A stretch of 64,000 nucleotides of DNA from Marinobacterium nitratireducens (GCF_014645375.1 NZ_BMLT01000005.1:393681-457680), one strand, 5' to 3'; shown: positions 1 through 9,147, numbered from the stretch's first letter. Numbers and translations are program-made. Notes: a model not told the origin generated them from the letters alone.

Positions 1-1406
1 GTTTCCATCATCGCCAGCACATCGTCGGCCACTTGTTCGGGCATCACCCGGGTGGCCGGCGGCAATTCGTCCTGTTTGATCAGCGACACCGGCCGGATCA
101 GCCCGCCGTTGGCGAACGGCAGGTAGGCGTGGGCAAGCTGCAGCGGGGTTACCGAAAGCCCGTAGCCGTAAGACATGGTGGCGCGCTCGACCACCTGTTT
201 CTCCGAGATATACGGCAGGGAACCTGTCTGCTCGCCCGGGAAACCGGTACCCAGCGCCTGCCCGAGACCGACGTTGACCATCAGGTTGCGTACCGCATCG
301 GGGTCCATGCTCAGCGTCAGCTTGGTGACACCGACGTTGCTGGACTTGGTGATGATGCCGGTGAGGTCCAGCTCCTTGTAGTTGCGATGGTCGCGGATGG
401 TATGGCCCTTGACGCGGATATACCCGGGCGAAACGTCGATCGGCGTGTCCGGGCGGTACTGGCCGCTCATCAGCGCCGCGGCAACGGTCAGCGATTTCAT
501 CGGCGAACCCGGCTCGAAAACATCGGTCAGGGCCCGGTTGCGCAGGGCGCTGCTGTGCAGCTCGCTGCGATCGTTGGGGTTGTAGGAGGGCTGGTTGACC
601 AGCGCCAGCACCTCACCGGTGTGGGCATCCAGCACCACCGCCGCGGCGCCGTCGGCGCCGTGCACCTGCACCGCAGCTTTCAGTTCACGGTACGCCAGAT
701 ACTGCAGGCGCAGGTCGATGCTCAGCTGCAGATCCTCACCCGGATTGGGCTCCTCCAGCGAGCGGATATGCTTGATGGTGCGACCGAGCCGGTCCTTGAG
801 CACCAGTTTCTGCCCCGGTTCTCCGCGCAGGCCCTCGTTGTAGGCCAGCTCCATGCCCTCCTGGCCCTCACCGTCGACACTGGTGAAACCCACCAGATGA
901 CTGGTGACTTCGGCGGCGGGGTAGTAGCGCTTGTATTCGCGATCGACATGGATGCCGGGAATGCGCAGACGGGTGATCTGCTGCGCCAGCTCCGGCGTCA
1001 CCTGGCGTTTGAGGTAGAGGAACTGCCGTGAACGGAACTCATTGAGACGGCCGACCAGTTCGCCACGCTCCTGTCCCAGCAGCTTGGCGAGACGGCCGAT
1101 CGACGGGTGATTGAGGTCGGCCTTGCTGGGGTCGGCCCAGATGGTGGCCACCGGCGCGCTGACCGCCAGCGGTTCGCCGTTGCGGTCTGTGATCTGGCCG
1201 CGATGGGCGGGTATCAGGGTCGTGCGCAGGGTCCGGGCATCACCCTGGCTCTGCAGGAAGTCCTGATCCTGGACATAGAGCGTCAACAGCTTGAACAGAA
1301 TCGCCGACGCGATCAGCGCCAGCAACACGAACAGCAGCACCAGCCGCCAGCTGCGGGCCGCCTGGTTCTCTGTCGCCTCGGCGATGTTCTTTCCTTCAGC
1401 GCTCAT
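1..1406 (-). CDS. ftsI: FtsI / PBP3, septal peptidoglycan transpeptidase (3' end outside window)
   Basis: Bifunctional-topology class B penicillin-binding protein that cross-links septal peptidoglycan in the divisome. Only about 468 N-terminal residues are present because the gene runs off the left edge. It starts MSAEGKNIAEATENQ, followed by a hydrophobic segment (about residues 23-42) and a periplasmic dimerisation domain with the class B signature RGQITDRNGEPLA. The active-site SxxK reads SPMK with Ser301 (codon 504-506), inside FEPGSPMKS, and the SxN motif is SSN at about 355-357. The KTG motif expected near residue 488 falls outside the window. The start overlaps the ftsL end by 11 bases, indicating translational coupling. 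Confidence 0.95.
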   Translation of the reverse strand, partial: MSAEGKNIAEATENQAARSWRLVLLFVLLALIASAILFKLLTLYVQDQDFLQSQGDARTLRTTLIPAHRGQITDRNGEPLAVSAPVATIWADPSKADLNHPSIGRLAKLLGQERGELVGRLNEFRSRQFLYLKRQVTPELAQQITRLRIPGIHVDREYKRYYPAAEVTSHLVGFTSVDGEGQEGMELAYNEGLRGEPGQKLVLKDRLGRTIKHIRSLEEPNPGEDLQLSIDLRLQYLAYRELKAAVQVHGADGAAAVVLDAHTGEVLALVNQPSYNPNDRSELHSSALRNRALTDVFEPGSPMKSLTVAAALMSGQYRPDTPIDVSPGYIRVKGHTIRDHRNYKELDLTGIITKSSNVGVTKLTLSMDPDAVRNLMVNVGLGQALGTGFPGEQTGSLPYISEKQVVERATMSYGYGLSVTPLQLAHAYLPFANGGLIRPVSLIKQDELPPATRVMPEQVADDVLAMME

Positions 1407-1773
1407 GCCGCACGATCTCGATCATCCCTGGTTCGGGAACCTGCATGTCCAAACGTTTACTCGCCACCTGCTCGATACGGTTGTTGGCCGCCCAGGCGCT
1501 TTCCTCCAGTACCAGCTGGCCCCACTCCACCTGCAGCTCATCCCAGTCCGACACGAGGTTCTGATGCTGGTTGAAAAGCACCCGGTACTGATAGGCGCTG
1601 TAGATAACCGCCAGCGCACTGCAGATCACCAGCAGCACCAGGAGGGCCAGCCACAGCCCGGGACGCGCCATCTCGGCAGCACCCAGCAAGGGTTGCGGCC
1701 GAGGCTCCGGCGCACCGCCGGCCGCCCGTGCAGGACTCGTGGGACGCCGGGGTATCAGCCGTCGCCAGTCCAT
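1396..1773 (-). CDS. ftsL: FtsL, divisome subunit
   Basis: Small bitopic membrane protein of the FtsQLB complex that helps activate FtsWI. With this start it has 125 residues: a basic, proline-rich cytoplasmic tail, one membrane segment (LWLALLVLLVICSALAVIY) and a periplasmic coiled-coil-like part rich in Leu, Gln and Glu. It begins 11 bases after the rsmH stop. A shorter start at 1671 (MARPGLW, 91 aa) is closer to the usual 90-120 aa length and cannot be excluded, as neither start has a strong ribosome site. Position between rsmH and ftsI is the standard dcw-cluster order and is the main support, because FtsL diverges quickly. Confidence 0.85.
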   Translation of the reverse strand: MDWRRLIPRRPTSPARAAGGAPEPRPQPLLGAAEMARPGLWLALLVLLVICSALAVIYSAYQYRVLFNQHQNLVSDWDELQVEWGQLVLEESAWAANNRIEQVASKRLDMQVPEPGMIEIVRHER

Positions 1774-1784
1774 GGCGGGGAACT

Positions 1785-2723
1785 TCACGCTATGCGCTCC
1801 GCGACCCGCATCACGGCGCTGCGCGCCCTGGGGTTGGAACTGACTTCCACCGTACCGGCCTTGACCGCCTTGCCCACGGACCTGAGACGCTGCCGCAGCA
1901 TGTCCTGGGTCACCGGAATCCCCGGCGGCAGGTGTTCGTCGCCCTTGACGTGCTTGCGGATAAACCGCTTGACGATGCGGTCCTCCAGCGAGTGAAAGCT
2001 GATCACCACCAGGCGGCCACCTATCGCCAACAGATCCAACGCCTGGTCCAGGCAACGCTCGAGGTCTTCCAGTTCCCGGTTTATATGAATCCGGATAGCC
2101 TGAAAGGCACGCGTCGCCGGATGTTTCCCCTTCTCCCAGGCGGGGTTCGCTTCCGCGATAATTCTGGCCAACTGCGCCGTGGTGGTGATCGCCACCTCTT
2201 GCCGCGCCGCGACGATGGCACGTGCCATTCGACGGGCGAAGCGTTCTTCGCCGTACGTGAAGATCACGTCGGCAATTTCCTTTTCGCCGGCACTCGCGAG
2301 CCACTGCGCCGCGCTCTGGCCGACATCGGGGTTCATCCGCATATCCAGCGGCCCCTCGTTGAGAAAACTGAAGCCGCGGGCCGGATCATCGAGCTGCGGC
2401 GAGCTGACGCCAAGATCGAGCAGAATTCCACCGACCTTGCCCTCGAGCCCGCGATCGCGGACAAACGCCGCCATATCGGCAAAGGAACCCCGCTCGATGG
2501 AAAAGCGCGGTTCAGCGGCAAAGCGCTCGGTTGCATAGGCGACCGCTTCGGGATCCTTGTCGATGCCCATCAGGCGCCCTTCGGCACCCAGCTGCTCCAG
2601 GATCAGCGCACTGTGCCCGCCGCGACCGAAAGTGCCGTCTATATAGAAGGCAGCCGGGTCCTGTACCAGGGCATCTACCGCCTCCTGCAGCAACACGGTG
2701 GTATGGCTGAAATCCTCAATCAT
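1785..2723 (-). CDS. rsmH: RsmH (MraW), 16S rRNA m4C1402 methyltransferase
   Basis: SAM-dependent methyltransferase that modifies N4 of C1402 in the 16S rRNA P site. At 312 residues it is full length (E. coli 313). It shows [10 protein letters not shown] at the N terminus, the SAM-binding [13 protein letters not shown] near residues 26-38, [10 protein letters not shown], and the C-terminal [16 protein letters not shown] motif. It is second in the mraZ operon, 27 bases after mraZ. C1402 is also the target of RsmI, whose gene lies at 4078-4917 in this window, so both enzymes of the m4Cm1402 modification are encoded here. Confidence 0.97.
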   Translation of the reverse strand: MIEDFSHTTVLLQEAVDALVQDPAAFYIDGTFGRGGHSALILEQLGAEGRLMGIDKDPEAVAYATERFAAEPRFSIERGSFADMAAFVRDRGLEGKVGGILLDLGVSSPQLDDPARGFSFLNEGPLDMRMNPDVGQSAAQWLASAGEKEIADVIFTYGEERFARRMARAIVAARQEVAITTTAQLARIIAEANPAWEKGKHPATRAFQAIRIHINRELEDLERCLDQALDLLAIGGRLVVISFHSLEDRIVKRFIRKHVKGDEHLPPGIPVTQDMLRQRLRSVGKAVKAGTVEVSSNPRARSAVMRVAERIA

Positions 2724-2750
2724 CTGCGCTGATAGCCTGTTAGCTTCGAT

Positions 2751-3206
2751 TTACAGTGACAGCGTCTGCAGGTCATCCGGCAGCGCATTACCACCCTCTA
2801 CTTCCTTGAGATACTGCTCGCGGGTCTGATTCCAGTGCGATTCGCTCCAGATCTCGAACTTGCGCCCCTGACCGAGCAGCACCACTTTCTTGTCCAGTTC
2901 CGCGTATTCCCGCAGCGGCGCCGGCAGCAGCAAGCGTCCGCTGCCGTCCATCTCGAGGTCCGTGGCGTGACCGATCAGCAGGCGCTGGATACGCCGGGCC
3001 GCCGGATTGAAGCTCGGCAGGGCCTCGATCTTGCGCTGTATCTCTTCCCATTCGGGGAGCGGGTAAAGCAGCAGGCAGCGCTCTTCGGTGTCGATCGTGG
3101 CCACGAGGTAACCGTCACAGCTCGCCTGGATCTGATCGCGGTAGCGCGCCGGGATCGCCATGCGCCCCTTGGCATCGAGATTGATCGGATTAACGCCCCG
3201 GAACAT
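2751..3206 (-). CDS. mraZ: MraZ, transcriptional repressor of the division and cell-wall cluster
   Basis: AbrB-like DNA-binding protein with two tandem MraZ repeats; 151 residues, the family norm. Visible motifs are FRGVNPINLDAKGRMAIPAR at the start (repeat 1) and LEMDGSGRLLLPAPLREYA in repeat 2. The protein binds direct repeats of TGGGN upstream of its own operon, and four such repeats at exact 10-bp spacing occur at 3251-3285. The ATG at 3204-3206 is preceded by a GGAAA ribosome site. First gene of mraZ-rsmH-ftsL-ftsI. Confidence 0.97.
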   Translation of the reverse strand: MFRGVNPINLDAKGRMAIPARYRDQIQASCDGYLVATIDTEERCLLLYPLPEWEEIQRKIEALPSFNPAARRIQRLLIGHATDLEMDGSGRLLLPAPLREYAELDKKVVLLGQGRKFEIWSESHWNQTREQYLKEVEGGNALPDDLQTLSL

Positions 3207-3250
3207 TCGGCGATTTCCTGCGTTCGTTTACGCCACTTTTACCACGTGAG

Positions 3251-3285
3251 CCCCAAAATTACCCACATTCACCCACTTTATCCCA
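3251..3285 (-). promoter_or_regulatory. MraZ operator: four TGGGN repeats
   Basis: Read on the minus strand: TGGGA, TGGGT, TGGGT, TGGGG, each separated by exactly five bases. E. coli MraZ is known to bind TGGGN repeats with 5-nt spacers. The array lies just downstream of the predicted transcription start, so bound MraZ would block initiation or early elongation. Confidence 0.85.
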
Positions 3286-3294
3286 CTGGCGCAC

Positions 3295-3323
3295 ACTATA
3301 GGAATTAACCACAGGCAATGCAA
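3295..3323 (-). promoter_or_regulatory. sigma70 promoter of the mraZ operon
   Basis: Minus-strand -35 TTGCAT (3318-3323) and -10 TATAGT (3295-3300) with a 17-base spacer. The expected start near 3288 is adjacent to the MraZ repeats and about 80 bases before the mraZ start codon. Confidence 0.7.
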
Positions 3324-3495
3324 GGCGGCCAAACCTGCGCCATCCGTGGTTTTGACAGGGTGAATTAGAAATATTGAAGCCGGACCTGGGAGCCAAACTA
3401 CGGCTTGTGGATAACTGCTGTGAAAATCAGCGAATTAACATAATTCGTTGCGAATCTGGGCGATCCTGGAAGCAGCAAACATGAGGAAATTAAAT

Positions 3496-3849
<354 letters not shown>

Positions 3850-3952
3850 GGGCGCGATAATAGCACCTTGCGAGGAACACGCAAGCGAAAACAAGACACG
3901 AAACCGATTGCGGGCACTCGCAGCACCACTGGCCTTATCCTGCGCCCGACCC

Positions 3953-4032
3953 TTCGCCCGCGGAGCGGGCTCCTACGAAAAAGCCACCGCCGCGGGCCAA
4001 ACGGCCGTAGGAGCCCACTCTGTGGGCGAACC
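3953..4032. repeat. Facing pair of REP-like GTAGGAGC palindromes
   Basis: Two inverted copies of a REP-like unit face each other between rnpB and rsmI: TTCGCCCGCGGAGCGGGCTC (from 3953) and GTAGGAGCCCACTCTGTGGG (from about 4008). Each has an internal stem (CCCGC/GCGGG; CCCAC/GTGGG). Similar units occur at about 15627-15651 and 59047-59166. The paired arrangement resembles bimes in Pseudomonas and enterics. Confidence 0.6.
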
Positions 4033-4077
4033 CATGCTGCTACGCCGTACAGCTCCGACGCTGGACTCTTGCAAAAG

Positions 4078-4917
4078 CTATTCCCGCCGCCCCAGCGCCA
4101 CCTGATAGAGAGCATTCTTCTTCAGCCCGGTGATCTTCGCCGCCAGCGCCGCGGCCTGCTTCACCGGCAGCTCTTCCAGCAGCAGATCCAGCACCCGCAG
4201 CGCCTCGGGATCGAACGCATCGCCCCCTGGCGCCGGCGCGCCCTGCACCAGCACTACAAACTCCCCCTTCTGCTGGTTGGCGTCGCTGCGCACCCACTCG
4301 AGCAACTCGCCCAGCGGCCTGCCTTCCACGGTCTCGAAGGTTTTGGTGAGCTCGCGCGCCAGCACCACGAAGCGGTCCGCACCGAAACAGATCAGCATAT
4401 CCTCGAGCGAGGCAAGAATACGGTGCGGAGACTCGTAAAAAACCAGCGTGCGCGGTTCGCAGGCCAGCGCCTCGAGAACCTGACGGCGCGAACCGGACTT
4501 GGCCGGCAAAAAACCCTCGAAGATAAAGCGGTCGGAGGGCAAGCCCGCGACACAAAGCGCAGCGACCAGCGCACTGCAACCCGGCACCGGCAAGACGCGA
4601 TAGCCCGCCTCCCGGACTGCACGCACCAGAACGAACCCCGGGTCGGAAATCAGCGGCGTGCCGGCGTCGGAAATCAGCGCCAGACTGTCACCCTGGCCCA
4701 ACAGTTGCAGTATCTTGTCGATACGCTGCCGTTCATTGTGATCATGCACTGAAATCATCGGCGTTTTAATGTTAAAGTGCGCCATCAGACGTGCGCTGTG
4801 GCGGGTATCCTCCGCCGCGATCAGCGACACCGACTGCAACACCTCAATGGCGCGGGGCGTCATATCTGCAAGGTTGCCGATCGGTGTCGCGACAACGTAC
4901 AGAACCGCTTCCGACAT
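4078..4917 (-). CDS. rsmI: RsmI, 16S rRNA 2'-O-ribose C1402 methyltransferase
   Basis: Tetrapyrrole-methylase-fold SAM enzyme that methylates the 2'-OH of C1402, complementing RsmH. 279 residues from this start. Motifs: [18 protein letters not shown] at the N terminus, [33 protein letters not shown] and YESPHR. I chose the ATG at 4917 (MSEAVLY) because GGATGG sits a suitable distance upstream; an ATG five codons earlier (4932) lacks a ribosome site. Divergent from lpoA with only 35 bases between the starts, so their promoters overlap. Confidence 0.95.
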   Translation of the reverse strand: MSEAVLYVVATPIGNLADMTPRAIEVLQSVSLIAAEDTRHSARLMAHFNIKTPMISVHDHNERQRIDKILQLLGQGDSLALISDAGTPLISDPGFVLVRAVREAGYRVLPVPGCSALVAALCVAGLPSDRFIFEGFLPAKSGSRRQVLEALACEPRTLVFYESPHRILASLEDMLICFGADRFVVLARELTKTFETVEGRPLGELLEWVRSDANQQKGEFVVLVQGAPAPGGDAFDPEALRVLDLLLEELPVKQAAALAAKITGLKKNALYQVALGRRE

Positions 4918-4952
4918 TGTAAATCCATCCATCGTTTGGGGTGACAGAGTAT

Positions 4953-6776
4953 ATGACGAATCCGCTGCGCCTGTCTCTGGCCGCCGCCCTCACCGCGGCG
5001 CTGCTGGCAGGCTGTTCTACACCGTCCTTTATGCGCCCGGCTCCGGTCGCCACGACTAAGGCCGAACAGCAGCAGAACAAGATCGCCGACCTGCTGGACG
5101 AAGCCACCCGCGCCCAGCCGATCCGCGCCGCCGAGCTGCGCACCGAAGCGGCCCGCCTGCTGATTCAGCAGAACCGTCGCGACGAGGCCATTCGCATACT
5201 CGAACGCATCGACACCGCGTCGCTGCCGCCCATCCTGCGATTCGATATCGCCAAGCTCAAGGCCGGCACGGCGCTGGAGCAGCAGGACAGCCAGCAGGCA
5301 CTGGCCTATCTGGCGGAGATGCCCAGCAGCGAACCCCTTCCCACAGCCCAGGCCATCGAGCTCGGCGAGCTGCGCGCGCGCGCCTACCAGCAACAGCACG
5401 ACACCCTGGGCGAACTGCGGGAACTGATACAGGTGTCGCAGCTGCAGCAGGACCGGCAGGCGCTGCACGAACGCATCTGGGCACTGCTCAACGACATTCC
5501 CACGCCCGGCCTCGCCGAGCTGGTCCGCGATCACCGCGGCTCCTATTACGAGCAGGGCTGGTACGAACTGGCGTACGATTTGCGCACCAGCACGGACCTT
5601 GCGCAGCAGTACAACGCGCTCAACGACTGGCAGCTGCTGTGGCAATCGCACCCGGCGATGCTGCAACCGCCGGCTGCCGTGTCCGCGCTGCTGAGCTCCA
5701 GCCTCGCTCCGGCCGGCCGTATCGGTCTGCTGCTGCCGCAGAGCGGCCCCCTGGCCCGGGCCGCCGGCGCCATCAGCGATGGTTTTATGGCCGCCTACTT
5801 CGAAGCCCAGCGTGACGGCATGCCGGTGCCGGAGCTGCAGCTGCTCGACTCGACACTGATCAATACACCGGAGCAGCTGATCGACGTCACCCGCACCATG
5901 CAGCTGGACATGATCATCGGGCCGCTGGACAAGGACTTCGTCACCGCCATCGCGCGCAGCCCCTCGCTGCCGGTACCGGTCATGGCACTGAACAACACCG
6001 ACGGCCTCACGCCGCGCCACTTTTACCAGCTGGGCCTCGCCGCCGAAGACGAAGCCAAGGCCGCGGCGCTGCGAGCCTGGCAGGACGGGCGTCGCAACAT
6101 GCTGATGATGATTCCCGAAACCGAGTGGGGCACCCGCGTCGGCCAGGCCTTCCTGCGCCAGTTCGAGTATCTCGGCGGCCATATCGTCGGCGCCGTCAGC
6201 TTTGCCGAGCAGAGCGATCTTGCGCCCAAGGTCGCCGCGCTGCTGAACACTGACAGCAGCGCGGCCCGCGCCGAACGCGTGCAGCAGGTCATCGGCAACA
6301 ATGTCGAATTCGAGAAGCAGCCGCGCGGCGATGCCGACGGCCTCTTCCTCAGCGCCATGCCGGTCGACGCCCGCCAGATCAAGCCGCTGCTGGATTACAA
6401 CTACGCCCAGGATCTGCCGGTCTACGCCACCTCGCACATCTACAGCGGCAGCCCCAACAGCATCAGCGACATCGACCTCAACAACGTGCAGTTCTGCGAC
6501 CTGCCCTGGGTACTGGGCCCGCCCAGCACCCTGAAGCTGAGCCTGAGCCAGGAGCGCGACGACACCGATACGCGCTTTGGCCGCCTCTATGCACTCGGCG
6601 TCGACGCCTACCGCCTGCATCCGTATCTGGATCAGCTGGAAGCCAGCCCGATGGCACGCATCAGCGGCGAAACCGGTGAGCTGTACCTCGAGGACGGCAG
6701 CCGGATCGGTCGTGAGCTGCCCTGGGCCCAGTTCAGGAACGGCGTGCCCCAACTGCTGTCGCCCACCAGCTACTGA
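4953..6776 (+). CDS. lpoA: LpoA (LppC), outer-membrane lipoprotein activator of PBP1a
   Basis: Lipoprotein that reaches from the outer membrane to stimulate PBP1a peptidoglycan synthase. 607 residues: signal peptide with lipobox LLAGC near residues 18-22, an N-terminal helical TPR-like half, and a C-terminal periplasmic-binding-protein-like half ([23 protein letters not shown], later [20 protein letters not shown]). The ATG at 4953 is chosen over an in-frame GTG at 4941 because GGGGTG lies about nine bases upstream of it. The stop overlaps the yraN start (TGATG), so lpoA-yraN are translationally coupled. Confidence 0.93.
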   Translation: MTNPLRLSLAAALTAALLAGCSTPSFMRPAPVATTKAEQQQNKIADLLDEATRAQPIRAAELRTEAARLLIQQNRRDEAIRILERIDTASLPPILRFDIAKLKAGTALEQQDSQQALAYLAEMPSSEPLPTAQAIELGELRARAYQQQHDTLGELRELIQVSQLQQDRQALHERIWALLNDIPTPGLAELVRDHRGSYYEQGWYELAYDLRTSTDLAQQYNALNDWQLLWQSHPAMLQPPAAVSALLSSSLAPAGRIGLLLPQSGPLARAAGAISDGFMAAYFEAQRDGMPVPELQLLDSTLINTPEQLIDVTRTMQLDMIIGPLDKDFVTAIARSPSLPVPVMALNNTDGLTPRHFYQLGLAAEDEAKAAALRAWQDGRRNMLMMIPETEWGTRVGQAFLRQFEYLGGHIVGAVSFAEQSDLAPKVAALLNTDSSAARAERVQQVIGNNVEFEKQPRGDADGLFLSAMPVDARQIKPLLDYNYAQDLPVYATSHIYSGSPNSISDIDLNNVQFCDLPWVLGPPSTLKLSLSQERDDTDTRFGRLYALGVDAYRLHPYLDQLEASPMARISGETGELYLEDGSRIGRELPWAQFRNGVPQLLSPTSY

Positions 6777-7135
6777 TGGACCGGCAAGCCAGCGGGCGGG
6801 CGGCCGAAGACAGAGCCCTGCAATGGCTGCTGCAGCAGGGACTGCGCCTGATCGAACGCAATTACCGCTGCCGCCTCGGCGAGATCGACCTGATCATGGA
6901 GGACCGGGACTGCCTGGTCTTCGTCGAGGTGCGCAAGCGCGGCCATGGCAGCCGGGTCAGCGCCGAAGCTTCGGTCGACGCCCGCAAACAGCAAAAGCTG
7001 ATCCATGCCGCCAACCTTTACCTGAGCCGATATCCGCGGCGGGCCAGCCAGCCCTGCCGCTTCGACCTGATAGCCCTGGCATCGGATTCGGAGCGCGCGA
7101 CCCCGCTATGGTATAAAGACGCCTTTAGACCCTGA
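6776..7135 (+). CDS. yraN: YraN, UPF0102 nuclease-like protein
   Basis: 119-residue protein of the UPF0102 family, which has a restriction-endonuclease-like (Holliday-junction-resolvase-like) fold; its physiological role is not settled. The family core is visible: GRAAEDRALQWLLQQGLRLI, then NYRCRLGEIDLIMED and LVFVEVRKR, giving the E-x-D...E-V-R/K metal-site pattern. Its position between lpoA and diaA is conserved from E. coli to Pseudomonas. Confidence 0.92.
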   Translation: MDRQASGRAAEDRALQWLLQQGLRLIERNYRCRLGEIDLIMEDRDCLVFVEVRKRGHGSRVSAEASVDARKQQKLIHAANLYLSRYPRRASQPCRFDLIALASDSERATPLWYKDAFRP

Positions 7136-7153
7136 GACCGGAAAAACCGCTGA

Positions 7154-7741
7154 ATGGAACTTGAAGACCGCATTGTCAGCCAGTTTCACAGCTCGATGGA
7201 CATCAACGCCCATACCATCGAGCACTACACCCCGATGATCGCCCACGCCGGCGAGCTGCTGCTGCACTGCCTCGTCAACGAGAACAAGATTCTCTGTGTC
7301 GGCAACGGCGGCTCTGCCGCGCTGGCGCAGCATTTCAGCGCCCTGCTGCTCAATCGCTACCGCCACGAGCGCCCGGGGCTGCCGGCAATCGCCCTTTCCG
7401 CCGACAGCGCCACCCTCACCGCTATCAGCGAAGACAGCAGCTTCAGCGACATCTATTCCAAGCAGATCCGCGCCCTGGGGCAGCCCGGCGACGTACTGCT
7501 GGTGATATCGACCCACGGCCGCGCCAACAACCTGGTGCAGGCGATACAGGCCGCCCACGACCGGGAAATGATGGTGATCGCGCTGACCGGCTACGATGGC
7601 GGCAATACCACGGCACTTTTACGCCCCGACGAAATCGAAATCTGCGTTCCGGCAGATGACGACGTCCTGATACACGACGCCCACCTGCTGGTACTGCACT
7701 GCCTGTGCGACCTGATCGACTACCAACTCTTTGGAGCCTGA
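7154..7741 (+). CDS. diaA: DiaA-like SIS-domain protein, DnaA-associating initiation factor
   Basis: 195-residue single SIS domain related to GmhA sedoheptulose-7-phosphate isomerase. GNGGSAALAQHFSALLLNRY and VISTHGRANNLVQAI are the phosphosugar-binding loops of the family. In E. coli the gene at this chromosomal position, DiaA, binds DnaA and promotes ordered initiation at oriC; location between yraN and dolP argues for that role rather than heptose synthesis. Function by orthology, not shown by sequence alone. Confidence 0.88.
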   Translation: MELEDRIVSQFHSSMDINAHTIEHYTPMIAHAGELLLHCLVNENKILCVGNGGSAALAQHFSALLLNRYRHERPGLPAIALSADSATLTAISEDSSFSDIYSKQIRALGQPGDVLLVISTHGRANNLVQAIQAAHDREMMVIALTGYDGGNTTALLRPDEIEICVPADDDVLIHDAHLLVLHCLCDLIDYQLFGA

Positions 7742-7746
7742 AGTAA

Positions 7747-8316
7747 ATGAGTAAACGCGTTGCCGCCGCCGTGCTGGGATCCCTGGTCCTGTTGTCCGGC
7801 TGCTCGAGCCTGATCAGCGCCACCCGCGACGAGCCCATCCAGGAAGACCGGGGCGAGCGCACCCTCGGCAATTACCTCGAGGACGAGGTCATCGAAACCA
7901 AAACCCTGGTCAACCTCAGCAAGGGCTCGCAGGCGCTGAGCCAGGCCCACGTCAGCGTCACCAGCTACAACGGCCTGGTGCTGCTGACCGGCCAGGTGCC
8001 GAGCGATGCCACCCGTGCCGAAGCCGAAAAAATTGCCAGCCAGATCCGCGAGGTACGCAAGGTACACAACGAACTCCAGATCGCCGGCCCGACCTCGGCC
8101 ATCGTCCGCACCAACGACGCTTATCTCACCAGCCGGGTCAAGCTGAAGCTCTACGCAGAGAAAAACCTCGAAGGCGGCCGCATCAAGGTGGTCACCGAGA
8201 ACGGCACCGTATTCCTGATGGGACTGGTCAGCAAAAACGAAGCCGACGTCGCGGTCAAGATCACGCGCCAGATCACCGGGGTGCAGAAGATCGTGAAGGT
8301 GTTCGAATACATTTGA
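7747..8316 (+). CDS. dolP: DolP (YraP), outer-membrane lipoprotein with two BON domains
   Basis: 189-residue lipoprotein with signal peptide and lipobox LLSGC (about residues 15-19), then two BON domains (roughly 47-115 and 123-189): ALSQAHVSVTSYNGLVLLTG and IKVVTENGTVFLMGLVSKNE are the two repeats. In E. coli DolP localises to division sites and supports outer-membrane integrity and BamA function. Starts 5 bases after diaA in the same operon. The TGA stop lies inside a strong hairpin (8309-8339). Confidence 0.93.
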   Translation: MSKRVAAAVLGSLVLLSGCSSLISATRDEPIQEDRGERTLGNYLEDEVIETKTLVNLSKGSQALSQAHVSVTSYNGLVLLTGQVPSDATRAEAEKIASQIREVRKVHNELQIAGPTSAIVRTNDAYLTSRVKLKLYAEKNLEGGRIKVVTENGTVFLMGLVSKNEADVAVKITRQITGVQKIVKVFEYI

Positions 8317-8339
8317 CGGGGCTTCGCCCCATCAAATGT
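8309..8339 (+). terminator. Hairpin spanning the dolP stop codon
   Basis: ACATTTGA (8309-8316) pairs with TCAAATGT (8332-8339), and GGGGC (8318-8322) pairs with GCCCC (8326-8330) around a TTC loop. The dolP stop codon is in the left arm. There is no T-run, so it may be a Rho-dependent or mRNA 3'-end stabilising structure rather than an intrinsic terminator. Confidence 0.55.
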
Positions 8340-8430
8340 TAGCCAAAGCCCAAAAGCCAATAGTGGCGCGCGCGGAGGGTGGGCGACGGCGCGAATCCCG
8401 CAGGTGTTTACGGTTTGTACCGAAAAATAC

Positions 8431-8578
8431 CGCGCCGTAACCGCCAAGGATGGCGGAAATCCAGAAAACGCAGGAGCGGTTTTTTGGGAACCCGCAATAT
8501 CGATCGCATTACAGATCGATTGGTCGCAGATGGCAGAGAAGTGTTGGGTTACACGGCTTCGCCGCTAGACCCAACCTA
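8431..8578. repeat. Composite repeat island: double-hairpin element followed by a GTAGGTTGGGT element
   Basis: The gene-free stretch 8317-8575 is mostly repeat DNA. 8441-8456 forms hairpin CCGCCA/TGGCGG; 8461-8487 forms CCAGAAAAC / GTTTTTTGG around loop GCAGGAGCG. From about 8491 a minus-oriented copy of the ~180-bp element follows (ATCGATC/GATCGAT core, apical CGGC-TTC-GCCG at 8554-8564) and ends in CCCAACCTAC, which supplies the sspB stop codon. Confidence 0.8.
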
Positions 8579-9010
8579 CTTGACCACCTTCAGCTTCGGA
8601 CGACCGCCGCCCTTGGGCGGCTCCGGCGGCTCCGGACCTTCACCACCCTCGCCTTCGACCGGTTCGCCGAGCGGCTGTAGACGCTCATAGGCATCCGCAC
8701 CGGGCTCCATACCAAAGCCCATGCCCATGCCGTTTTCCCGCGCATAGATCGCCAGCAGCGCCGCATAGGGCACCCGCACCTGCATCGGCACGCCACCGAA
8801 ACGCGCACCAAAACCTATCTCGTCGCCATCCATCATCAGATTACGGACGGCGGACGGCGTGACATTGAGCACGATCTGACCATCCTGAACGAACTGAGTC
8901 GGCACCACCACACCGGGCGCCTGAGCATCCACCAGCAGATGGGGCGTACAGTCGTTGTCGAGGATCCATTCATAAAGAGCCCGTGCGATATAAGGGCGAC
9001 TCGGATTCAT
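8576..9010 (-). CDS. sspB: SspB, ClpXP adaptor (stringent starvation protein B)
   Basis: Adaptor that binds ssrA-tagged proteins and delivers them to ClpXP. 144 residues: a folded substrate-binding domain (RPYIARALYEWILDNDCTPH at the start, VLNVTPSAVRNL, ARFGG), a flexible Gly/Glu/Pro-rich linker, and a C-terminal ClpX-docking tail ending KLKVVK, like the LRVVK tail of E. coli. ATG at 9010 has GGAG about ten bases upstream. The TAG stop falls exactly inside a dispersed repeat (GTAGGTTGGGT), so the repeat abuts or replaced the original 3' end. Confidence 0.95.
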   Translation of the reverse strand: MNPSRPYIARALYEWILDNDCTPHLLVDAQAPGVVVPTQFVQDGQIVLNVTPSAVRNLMMDGDEIGFGARFGGVPMQVRVPYAALLAIYARENGMGMGFGMEPGADAYERLQPLGEPVEGEGGEGPEPPEPPKGGGRPKLKVVK

Positions 9011-9040
9011 TGGTTTCTCCAATCAGAGTGACGCGTGACA

Positions 9041-9082
9041 GGTGACGGGTTACGCGCAACTTGTAACCCGTAACCCGTCACC
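9041..9082. repeat. Inverted heptamer tract between sspA and sspB
   Basis: GGTGACGGGTTACG (9041-9054) and CGTAACCCGTCACC (9069-9082) form a perfect 14-bp stem with a 14-base loop. The arms are built from the same 7-bp units (TGACGGG, TTACGGG) that form tandem tracts elsewhere in the window. Lying between the two ssp genes, it could reduce read-through into sspB. Confidence 0.7.
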
Positions 9083-9147
9083 ATAAATACAAAAAGGGAC
9101 GGAGTCTCCCCCATCCCTCGGTATCAAACAGTCTTGCCGGCGACGTT

